Positions 35,503-43,521 of a DNA stretch of 64,000 nucleotides are shown here, piece by piece. Origin of the DNA: Pedobacter sp. BS3 (GTDB lineage Bacteria > Bacteroidota > Bacteroidia > Sphingobacteriales > Sphingobacteriaceae); contig NZ_VTRT01000005.1 in assembly GCF_008274585.1 (NCBI RefSeq), positions 349,352 to 413,351 of the forward strand, read 5' to 3'. Position 1 is the stretch's first letter; every line of letters begins with the position of its first letter. A program made the translations under genes and the position numbers. The notes beneath the pieces were generated by a model, which saw nothing but the letters and a program-made list of their open reading frames with translations, was not told where the DNA came from and ran no database searches.

Positions 35503-38500
35503 ATGAAGTCAAACTATATAATTGCCCTGCTTTTTCTTACCTGTTTGCGTTTTTCCGGTTATAGCCAGGAGTTGCAAAAGTTTTCCAATCCCGCAGATGA
35601 GTATCGTCCCTGGATATTCTGGGATTGGATGAACGACCTGATAACCAAAAAAGGAATTACATCAGACCTGGAACATTTTAAAAGATACGGCATCCGCGGA
35701 ACGCTGATCATGCTGATTGGTGATGAATCACGTTTCTCAAACGGAGGCGGCGCTTACCTGTTATGGGAGAAGCACAACATGCCCAATCCGGTTGTTTCAC
35801 AAACACCGGAATTTTTTAGCATGTGGAAATTCGCTGCCGGGGAGGCCAGTCGTCTGGGTTTAAGCATGTGTACACAGCTTGGTCCGGGCTGGTGTCACAG
35901 TGCAGGGCCGTGGGTTAAACCAGAGCAGTCGGTGCAGCATATTGCCTATACCGAAACCGAAGTAATTACCGGTCCGGGTAAGCGTATTAAACTTCTGCTC
36001 ACCGAAGGCCCGGTTAATTTAGGTATGGCCTATCATTCAAGTCCCGGCTCGCAGGATAAACCGCAATGGGTACAACTAACACTGCCTGAAAACAGCAGTA
36101 TTGACCGGGTTATTCTTCATCCGTTTAATAATGGCGATATCCTGGGCTATGGCTTCCCGGTACAATTCATGATAGAAACAGCCGATAAGGCTGATTTTTC
36201 CGATTGTCGTACATTTTACAAAACTACATCCGACATTCCGGCTCCACGGACAACGGCTCTGGTTATAAAGGGGAAAGGACACGGCCGGTATATCCGACTT
36301 ACCACGCTCAAAAACTATCGTAGCAGTTCAAAGCAATACCTGCTGTCGCTGGCAGAAATAGAAGTGATGGAAGGCTACCGGAATATAGCTTCAAATGCAG
36401 AGGTAACAGCCTCCACATCGCTTGAGCGAAATGAATATTCGGCCAAAGCCTTAACCGATAATTGCAGTAAAACTATTTTTGCCGATGCAGATAACAGTTT
36501 CGCCTTAGAGCAGCCCGGCGACCAGTATTTTACAGCTGATATTGCCGTGCTGGCTTACCCGGATAAAGCAGTAATAAAACCCGGGGAGATCATTGATCTT
36601 ACTTCCCTGTTTAAGAATGGCCGGTTAGACTGGACTGTGCCTGCCGGAACCTGGAAAATACGGCGTTATGCCATGCGCAATGCCCTGGCCTTTAACCATC
36701 CGGCACCCGTTGGTGGTAAAGGTTTGGAGTGCGATAAATTAGATAAGGATGCGGTGGATGCAATGTTTGAAGGCATGGTAGGCCGGTATTTAAAAGATTC
36801 TCCGCAACTGGTTGGCACAACCATCAAGGCGTTTGAGGCTGATAGCTGGGAAGTAGGCAATCCCGAATGGTCGGCAAAGTTCAAACAGGAATTTATTCAG
36901 CGCCGTGGATACGACCCTACGCCCTGGCTGATTACTTATCATACGTCCCAGGTGGTAGGCGATGCAGCCCTTACCCGCCGTTTTCTGAACGATATGTACC
37001 TCACCCAGACCGATCTTTTTGCAGAAAATTTTTTCTCACATTTAAGCAATAAAGCCGCGTCATTAAATATGGATTTTTACACCGAACCCTATCTTGGGCC
37101 TTTTGATCCGATAAGGATGGGCGGAAGAGTACAGGTGCCAACAGGCGAGTTCTGGGCAGCAGGGCATTACCAGCATTCGGTTAGGTGGGCGGCCAGCTCT
37201 GCGCATACCTACGGAAAAACCAGGGTAGCAACCGAAGCCTTTACCGGTCGCTGGGATGATGGGAACTGGAAAATGGATCCCTATGGTTTAAAGCGTGAAG
37301 GCGATCTGGCTTTGTGTAACGGTACCAACAAAATGATCTTACACGGAACCGCGTTACAGCCGTGGGGAACAGATGTTAAGCCCGGTATGCCGATGTTTTT
37401 CTGGGGAACCATGTTCGCTCCCGGGCAGACGTGGATGGAGCCTGGAAAAGTTTGGATCGATTATTTATCCCGGTGCCAGTACATGCTGAGCCAGGGCGTG
37501 AATGTAGCCGATGTAGTTGGGTTAATGCCTACCCTGAATTGGCTGAACGTGATGCCCAAAGGCTTGCATAAGCAGTACAATTATGACCTGGTATCAGAAG
37601 AAACGCTGCTGCGGGATATGGATTGGAAAGATGGATACTTTACACTCCCTTCGGGAGCCAGGTACCGGGTATTGTTCCTGCCTGAAACCAACGGTGCAAT
37701 GGATGCAAACATTATCCGGAAACTGACCGGGCTGGTAAAAAAAGGCGGTACAGTAGTGTGCCAGGACAGGCCAAAGACCGCACCGGGCCTGACCAATTAT
37801 CCGGAATGCGATAAAGAAGTAGAGCAGCTCGCCGCTGAATTGTGGGGTGCATGCGACGGAAAAACCGTATTCAGGCATGAGCTGGGCAAAGGCAGGTTGA
37901 TCTGGATGAACAAAATATGGGAAGATGTTCCCGATATTGAAAATACATACCTGGTAAAAACACGAGGTGGTTACAGTGGCGCCCTGACCAACCACTGGTC
38001 TCCGGAGTTCCTGGAACTATTACATTCTTTTGCAACGCCCGATGTGGAAGTAGTGAAAGCCGGGGGCAAAGCGATGGTTTGGGGAGGTTTTGATGAAACA
38101 ACAACAGGCAGCCGGAACGGCGAAGAAGCCATTGCCTGGACGCATCGCAGGGCGGGGGATACCGATATTTATTTTGTATCCAGCCAGGTTGCTACCGATA
38201 ATGAAAGCGAGCTGCTGTTCAGGGTGAAAGATAAAACTCCCGAATTGTGGGATGCAGAAACCGGGAAAGTTTACCGGCCGGCGCAGTGGAGCATGCAGGG
38301 CGACAGGATAAAGCTAACCATTCCCTTTACACCAATGGGCGCTGTATTTGTGGTATTTAAGCCGGTACATGCTGCATCTGCCGGCCTGCCGGTATATCAT
38401 GCAGTACAAAAAATCAGCTCTGAAATTCCTGTAACCGGTAACTGGCAGGTGAGTTTCCCGGAAGGTTATGACGCTCCTGCCACAGCGACATTAACGGCCG

Positions 38501-38982
38501 GTTCGTGGACAGAAAATGCGGATCCGGGTATCAAATATTTTTCCGGTACGGCAAGCTACACTACTACGGTATCCGTTACCAAAAAGCAGTTGAGATCAAC
38601 TATCGTTTTAGATCTGGGTATGGTACGCAACCTAGCCGAAGTACTGGTTAATAATATCCAGGCAGGAGTGTTATGGAAACCACCGTTCAAAACTGAGATC
38701 ACATCGTTGTTAAAGCCCGGTAAAAATACACTGACAGTTAAAGTGACCAATACCTGGTGGAACCGGATGGTAGGCGATGAACAGCTACCCGAAGATTTAA
38801 AGTGGTACAGCGCAAATGCAAGAGGAAGCCAGTTAAAGGAAATTCCCAAATGGGTCTGGACCGGCGAACAACGGCCGTCAAAAGACAGGATCACCTTTAC
38901 CACCTGGAAATATGTGAAGAAAGATTCGCCGCTTGTGCCTTCCGGTTTAATCGGCCCTGTAAAACTGGTATTCACTGAATAA
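35503..38982 (+). CDS. GH106-type alpha-L-rhamnosidase (2)
   Basis: 1159 residues. Signal peptide about 1-21 (ending GYSQ). The catalytic region begins EYRPWIFWDWMNDLITKKG and continues with GPGWCHSAGPWVKPEQSVQH. A discoidin-like insert at about 170-300 (WVQLTLPENSSIDRVILHPF; ARYIRL-type segment GRYIRLTTLKNY) precedes the acidic blocks FEADSWEVGNPEW (Glu445, Asp447, Glu450) and ATEAFTGRWDDGNW (Glu578). The C-terminal GH2-like sandwich contains LDLGMVRNLAEVLVNN. It is a close paralogue of the next GH106 gene and of the partial one at 62916. Predicted to remove terminal L-rhamnose in the periplasm. Confidence 0.9.
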   Translation: MKSNYIIALLFLTCLRFSGYSQELQKFSNPADEYRPWIFWDWMNDLITKKGITSDLEHFKRYGIRGTLIMLIGDESRFSNGGGAYLLWEKHNMPNPVVSQTPEFFSMWKFAAGEASRLGLSMCTQLGPGWCHSAGPWVKPEQSVQHIAYTETEVITGPGKRIKLLLTEGPVNLGMAYHSSPGSQDKPQWVQLTLPENSSIDRVILHPFNNGDILGYGFPVQFMIETADKADFSDCRTFYKTTSDIPAPRTTALVIKGKGHGRYIRLTTLKNYRSSSKQYLLSLAEIEVMEGYRNIASNAEVTASTSLERNEYSAKALTDNCSKTIFADADNSFALEQPGDQYFTADIAVLAYPDKAVIKPGEIIDLTSLFKNGRLDWTVPAGTWKIRRYAMRNALAFNHPAPVGGKGLECDKLDKDAVDAMFEGMVGRYLKDSPQLVGTTIKAFEADSWEVGNPEWSAKFKQEFIQRRGYDPTPWLITYHTSQVVGDAALTRRFLNDMYLTQTDLFAENFFSHLSNKAASLNMDFYTEPYLGPFDPIRMGGRVQVPTGEFWAAGHYQHSVRWAASSAHTYGKTRVATEAFTGRWDDGNWKMDPYGLKREGDLALCNGTNKMILHGTALQPWGTDVKPGMPMFFWGTMFAPGQTWMEPGKVWIDYLSRCQYMLSQGVNVADVVGLMPTLNWLNVMPKGLHKQYNYDLVSEETLLRDMDWKDGYFTLPSGARYRVLFLPETNGAMDANIIRKLTGLVKKGGTVVCQDRPKTAPGLTNYPECDKEVEQLAAELWGACDGKTVFRHELGKGRLIWMNKIWEDVPDIENTYLVKTRGGYSGALTNHWSPEFLELLHSFATPDVEVVKAGGKAMVWGGFDETTTGSRNGEEAIAWTHRRAGDTDIYFVSSQVATDNESELLFRVKDKTPELWDAETGKVYRPAQWSMQGDRIKLTIPFTPMGAVFVVFKPVHAASAGLPVYHAVQKISSEIPVTGNWQVSFPEGYDAPATATLTAGSWTENADPGIKYFSGTASYTTTVSVTKKQLRSTIVLDLGMVRNLAEVLVNNIQAGVLWKPPFKTEITSLLKPGKNTLTVKVTNTWWNRMVGDEQLPEDLKWYSANARGSQLKEIPKWVWTGEQRPSKDRITFTTWKYVKKDSPLVPSGLIGPVKLVFTE

Positions 38983-39133
38983 TTATTTTTCACAAGAAGA
39001 TAATATCAGAATACACACGTAATCTATCAGAATGCATAGCTACAGTGCAAGGGATATCCGCTAATTTCGGCTTTCCTGTTGCATGTTGTTATTAAATACA
39101 TGCGATCAGCCAATTAAAAACAGCACAGATATA

Positions 39134-42100
39134 ATGAAACTTAGATTACTACTACCACTGCTCATTAGCTCAGTTATATCCGGCTACGGCCAGGATCTCC
39201 GCAAATTTGCCGAACCTGACGATGAATACAGGCCCGGAATTTTCTGGGACTGGATGGATGACTTGGTAACCAAAAAGGGAATTACTTCAGACCTGGAGCA
39301 CTTTAAGAAATTCGGGCTTCGGGGTACGCTGATCATGCTTGTGGGCAGCGAAACCGGTAATTATCCTTTTTGGCAGAAACATAATATGCCAAACCCGGTA
39401 ATTTCGCAAACACCGGAGTTTTTTGAAATGTGGAAATTTGCTGCCGGAGAATCCGCCCGTCTCGGTTTAACCATGGTGACACAATTGGGACCCGGCTGGT
39501 GTCATAGCGGTGGCCCCTGGGTAAAACCGGATCAGGCGGTACAGCACCTGGAATTTACAGAAACAGAAACGATACAGGGGCCGCTGAAAAACGGTACATT
39601 TATTTTGGGTAAAGATGGCCTGGATCTGGGGAAAGCCTATCATTCCAACCTCATAACAGAAGATAAACCGCATTGGGTACAGATAAAACTTGATAAGCCT
39701 GCAAACATAGACAAGATCATCCTGTATCCGTTCTTAAATGGAACCCTCGTCGATTTTGGGTTTCCCAAGCAATTTATAGTAGAAGTAGCCAATAAGCCCG
39801 ATTTTTCAGATAAGAAAGTATTTTACAAAACCGCGGGAGATTATCCGCAACCCAATTCAGAACCGGTTGTGCTTAAAGGCAAAGCAAACGGGCAGTATAT
39901 CCGTTTAACTACCCTTAAAAATTACCTGCTTAAACGCGATGGACGTATCTTATATCCGCTGTCGCTAAAAGAGATCGAGGTGCTGGATAACGGTAAAAAT
40001 ATCGCTAAAAATGCCGAAGTAACGGCTTCGTCCTCTATTGAAAATTATGGTTATTCGCTAAAGTCGATAACAGACAATTATAACGGTACAGCCAGCAGGC
40101 AGGCCAACAATACGTATGTGTTGAATCAGCCGGGCGGACAATATTATACCACAGATATTGCCCTGGTTGCCTTTCCGGATAAAGCGGTAGTGCAGCCCGG
40201 TGAAATAATAGAACTAACTTCTAAGGTCAATAATGGTAAACTTACCTGGAACGTTCCTCCGGGGAGCTGGAAAATACGGCGTTATGCCATGCGCAATGCC
40301 CAGGCGTTTAACCGTCCGGCGCCCATTGGGGGCAAAGGTCTGGAATGTGATAAGCTTGATGGGGATGCCGTTGACGCCATGTTCTCAAGCATGGTGGGCC
40401 GCTATTTAAAAGACTCGCCGCAATTGGCAGGCAAAACCATTAAAGGCTTCGAAGCTGATAGCTGGGAAGTAGGTAACCCGGAGTGGACCTGGAAATTCAG
40501 GCAGGAGTTTATCAAACGGCGTGGATATGATCCCATTCCCTGGCTTTTAGCGTTTAAAACTGAACAGGTAGTAGGTAGTGAAGAATTAACCAAACGGTTT
40601 TTAAACGATATGTACCTTACCCAAACCGATTTGTTTGCGGCAAATTTCTTTACTCACCTGGCCGATAAAGCTGCGGCCAACGGTATGGATTTTATGACAG
40701 AACCTTATATGGCGCCGTTTGATCCTATCCGCATGGCCGGAAGAGTACAAGTGCCTACCGGCGAGTTTTGGGCCAGTGGCGACTGTATGAATACGTTGAA
40801 ATGGGCCAGCAGCTCGGCGCACACGTATGGGCGTAAAACCGTAGCGGCAGAATCGTTCACCGGCAGGTGGAACGATGGAAACTGGAAAATGGATCCTTAT
40901 GGGATAAAGCGGGTTGGTGACCTGGCTTTCTGCCAGGGAGTGAATAAAATGTATTTGCACGGTACAGCGCTGCAACCCTGGGGTACAGACGTAAAACCCG
41001 GCATGCCCATGATGTTCTGGGGAACCATGTTCGCTCCCGGCCAGACATGGCTGGAACCCGGTAAGGCCTGGGTCGATTATCTTTCGCGGTGTCAGTACCT
41101 GTTAAGCCAGGGGCTTCATGTTGCCGATGTTGCCGGTGTAATGCCAACCTTAAACTGGGAAAATGCCATGCCGGGCGGTTTACATAAAAAATATGACTAT
41201 GACCTGCTCGCCGAAGAAAGTCTGCTGAACGATATGGATTGGAAAGACGGGTATTTTGTGCTTCCGTCCGGGGCAAGATACCGTGTGCTTTTCCTGCCAA
41301 AAACCAATGGCATGATGGATGTCGCCCTGATCAGGAAACTAACCGTTCTGGCTCAGAAAGGCGGTATCATTGTGTGCCAGGATAAGCCTTTGCGAGCGCC
41401 GGGATTGTCCGGTTATCCTAAATGCGATGAGGACGTACAACATGCGGCAGCCGCCCTGTGGGGAAAAGCCGATGGAAAAACCGTTTTTGAAAACCGGGTA
41501 GGAAAAGGGAAGCTGGTTTGGATAAATACCATTTATACCGATACAGATGAGCCGGAGAGCCAGTATTTCCGTGACACACGTGCCGAGAATAAGGCGTTTT
41601 ACGGTCGTCCCGCCTTTACCAGCCAATGGTCGGCAGATTTTTTGAAGCTGCTCAGAACAACAAGCCTGCCGGATGTGGAAGTAGTAAAAGCCGGAGGAAA
41701 AGCAATGGCCTGGGGTGGTTTTGAAGAAACTACCCGCGGTACACGTCAGGGCGAAGATGCCATTGCCTGGATACATCGCCGCATAGGTAATAACGAAGTT
41801 TATTTTGTATCCAGCCAGGTAGCAACACCTAACCAGAGCGAAATGGTATTCCGGGTGCAGGGTAAAGTTCCGGAACTCTGGGACGCTGAAACCGGTAAGC
41901 GCTATAAACCGGAAACATGGGCGGAAGAAGGCGGGCGTACAAAGGTTTCCATCACGTTCCCGCCAATGGGCTCTGTATTTGTAGTATTTAAGCCGGCATC
42001 AGAAGCAACTGCAACGTTGCCGGTGTACAATGCTGAGCAAAAAGTAAAATCGCAAATGGCATTAAACGGTATATGGAATGTAAGCTTTCCGGCTGGTTAC

Positions 42101-42634
42101 GGTGCCCCGGCAACCGCCCGGTTGGCCGCTGGCTCGCTTACTGAAAACGCAGATCCGGGCATCAAATATTTTTCGGGAACGGCTGCTTACCAAACCGATA
42201 TAACGCTTGCCAAAAAGCAATTGCAATCAAACGTTATACTTGACCTGGGTAAAGTCAGGAACCTGGCTGAGGTGCTGGTAAACAATGTTTCGGCCGGTGT
42301 GTTGTGGAAACCGCCCTTTAAAGCTGATATTACATCGTTGCTAAAACCCGGTAAAAATACGCTTACCGTTAAGGTAACCAATACCTGGTGGAACCGTATG
42401 GTAGGCGATGAACAACTGCCCGAAGATTTGAAATGGGGAAAGAAAACACTGTATGCCGGTAATGATTACAAAGGCTACCATTTAATAGAGATACCGAAGT
42501 GGGTATGGAACGGCGAACAACGCCCAAGCAAAGACCGGGTAACGTTCAGTACCTGGAAATATGTGGAGAAAGATTCGCCTTTAGAACCTTCGGGATTGAT
42601 TGGGCCTGTAAATATCTTGTTTGCTGAAAAATAA
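39134..42634 (+). CDS. GH106-type alpha-L-rhamnosidase (3)
   Basis: 1166 residues from ATG 39134, which gives a clean signal peptide (MKLRLLLPLLISSVISGYGQ); the ATG at 39083 adds 17 residues without signal character. Same architecture as the gene at 35503: PGIFWDWMDDLVTKKG, GPGWCHSGGPWVKPDQAVQH, discoidin-like insert, FEADSWEVGNPEWTWKF, AAESFTGRWNDGNW, and a GH2-like C-terminal sandwich. A tandem paralogue separated by about 150 bp, so it likely has its own start or arose by duplication. Differences are concentrated in the loop near GEFWASGDCMN, suggesting altered aglycone preference. Confidence 0.9.
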   Translation: MKLRLLLPLLISSVISGYGQDLRKFAEPDDEYRPGIFWDWMDDLVTKKGITSDLEHFKKFGLRGTLIMLVGSETGNYPFWQKHNMPNPVISQTPEFFEMWKFAAGESARLGLTMVTQLGPGWCHSGGPWVKPDQAVQHLEFTETETIQGPLKNGTFILGKDGLDLGKAYHSNLITEDKPHWVQIKLDKPANIDKIILYPFLNGTLVDFGFPKQFIVEVANKPDFSDKKVFYKTAGDYPQPNSEPVVLKGKANGQYIRLTTLKNYLLKRDGRILYPLSLKEIEVLDNGKNIAKNAEVTASSSIENYGYSLKSITDNYNGTASRQANNTYVLNQPGGQYYTTDIALVAFPDKAVVQPGEIIELTSKVNNGKLTWNVPPGSWKIRRYAMRNAQAFNRPAPIGGKGLECDKLDGDAVDAMFSSMVGRYLKDSPQLAGKTIKGFEADSWEVGNPEWTWKFRQEFIKRRGYDPIPWLLAFKTEQVVGSEELTKRFLNDMYLTQTDLFAANFFTHLADKAAANGMDFMTEPYMAPFDPIRMAGRVQVPTGEFWASGDCMNTLKWASSSAHTYGRKTVAAESFTGRWNDGNWKMDPYGIKRVGDLAFCQGVNKMYLHGTALQPWGTDVKPGMPMMFWGTMFAPGQTWLEPGKAWVDYLSRCQYLLSQGLHVADVAGVMPTLNWENAMPGGLHKKYDYDLLAEESLLNDMDWKDGYFVLPSGARYRVLFLPKTNGMMDVALIRKLTVLAQKGGIIVCQDKPLRAPGLSGYPKCDEDVQHAAAALWGKADGKTVFENRVGKGKLVWINTIYTDTDEPESQYFRDTRAENKAFYGRPAFTSQWSADFLKLLRTTSLPDVEVVKAGGKAMAWGGFEETTRGTRQGEDAIAWIHRRIGNNEVYFVSSQVATPNQSEMVFRVQGKVPELWDAETGKRYKPETWAEEGGRTKVSITFPPMGSVFVVFKPASEATATLPVYNAEQKVKSQMALNGIWNVSFPAGYGAPATARLAAGSLTENADPGIKYFSGTAAYQTDITLAKKQLQSNVILDLGKVRNLAEVLVNNVSAGVLWKPPFKADITSLLKPGKNTLTVKVTNTWWNRMVGDEQLPEDLKWGKKTLYAGNDYKGYHLIEIPKWVWNGEQRPSKDRVTFSTWKYVEKDSPLEPSGLIGPVNILFAEK

Positions 42635-42726
42635 TGGATTTGCTATTTACGACGTTTTAGCTGGATTATGACAAAATAGAGAAGAATATCATAATGATGA
42701 AATTCAATTTTCCGGTCAATGACAGA

Positions 42727-42981
42727 CTACTCATAAATATCTTTTCTATGTCCCAAGTTGATAACATCAACTACAAGGATCTTATCATAGATATCGTAAA
42801 TAATACGATAATGTGCTACGCGGATACGATAACCATCTCTGCCTTTCAATTTTCTATAACCTTGAGGGCGGGGATTATTACCGAGGTCATAAATAGCCTT
42901 TTTGATTTTAGAATAGTACGGTTCATTGATTTTACCAAGAGACTGAACGACCTTTTTGTTTAAGGTAATCTGGTAGGTCAT
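42727..42981 (-). CDS. RelE/ParE-type toxin
   Basis: 84 residues: MTYQITLNKKVVQSLGKI, then LGNNPRPQGYRKLKGRDGYR and IRVAHYRIIYDIYDKILVV with the ending LGHRKDIYE. This is the standard RelE-superfamily mRNA interferase pattern, including the Lys/Arg-rich strands. It sits directly after its antitoxin on the minus strand with no gap. It looks intact, unlike the toxins at 7790-13956. It interrupts the rhamnose PUL between the GH106 and GH78 genes. Confidence 0.88.
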   Translation of the reverse strand: MTYQITLNKKVVQSLGKINEPYYSKIKKAIYDLGNNPRPQGYRKLKGRDGYRIRVAHYRIIYDIYDKILVVDVINLGHRKDIYE

Positions 42982-43191
42982 CTATTTTGATTTACGTTCT
43001 GCTTCAATCATTTTGAACGCTTCATCAATTGGAATTGAAGGCTCATTGGATTTTTTAGCTTCATCATATAGGCGAATATCTTCCAGTTCTTCCAATTCTG
43101 CTATAATGGCCTTAAAATCCTTTATAGGAAGCACCACAGATATTTTTTTGCCTGTGTTATCAGTAATATATTGAGGCTGTATGGTAAACAT
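42982..43191 (-). CDS. Antitoxin of RelE-type pair (RelB/Phd-like)
   Basis: 69 residues. The N-terminal half (MFTIQPQYITDNTGKKISVV, LPIKDFKAIIAELEELEDI) has the beta-strand and helix layout of Phd/YefM-type DNA-binding antitoxins. The C-terminal tail (SIPIDEAFKMIEAERKSK) is the likely toxin-wrapping segment. Immediately upstream of the toxin gene. Confidence 0.82.
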   Translation of the reverse strand: MFTIQPQYITDNTGKKISVVLPIKDFKAIIAELEELEDIRLYDEAKKSNEPSIPIDEAFKMIEAERKSK

Positions 43192-43411
43192 AATTAATTC
43201 ACTTCATCACAAAGATAAAGTATATTGTTGATAGTATTATGATGTAAAAATAGTATTCAAAATAACGGTTATTTCTGTGGGCGGTGCGACATCTTATCGG
43301 ATTTGTCTGCCTTCGCTGGTGCGAGATTGTAGCTCGTACCGCTGACGAAATGGCTCAAAATATCAGTAATGAAAAATATCGGTCTGAGTAATAGTTGCCT
43401 TATTTCCGCAG

Positions 43412-43459
43412 GCAGGATAGTCCATGACAGATGGTTAAACCCTAACGTTTATTTTAGGC
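43412..43459 (+). promoter_or_regulatory. Shared activator motif C plus -7 element, GH78 promoter
   Basis: GCAGGATAGTCCATGACA begins at 43412, and TATTTTAGGC begins at 43450, again a 38-bp offset. AAACCAAT follows at 43460, as in motif A. The rest of the 330-bp gap (43192-43411) shows nothing else recognisable. Confidence 0.62.
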
Positions 43460-43521
43460 AAACCAATGTATTGGTTGCCGGCAATTGGCGACATTACAGC
43501 GTTTATATAAACCAATATTAC

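Noticed and set aside
39083..39133. Longer start for GH106 (3)
   Set aside because: The 17 extra residues lack signal character and precede a complete Sec signal peptide.
40857..41300. 147-codon minus-strand ORF inside GH106 (3)
   Set aside because: Antisense shadow; composition rich in Arg, His and Pro as expected from reverse reading.
42694..42963. 89-codon plus-strand ORF
   Set aside because: Antisense to the RelE-type toxin, which has clear family motifs and an adjacent antitoxin.
43369..43521. In-frame extension of GH78 upstream of ATG 43522
   Set aside because: It runs through the promoter motif and -7 element and has no signal character; ATG 43522 opens a good signal peptide.
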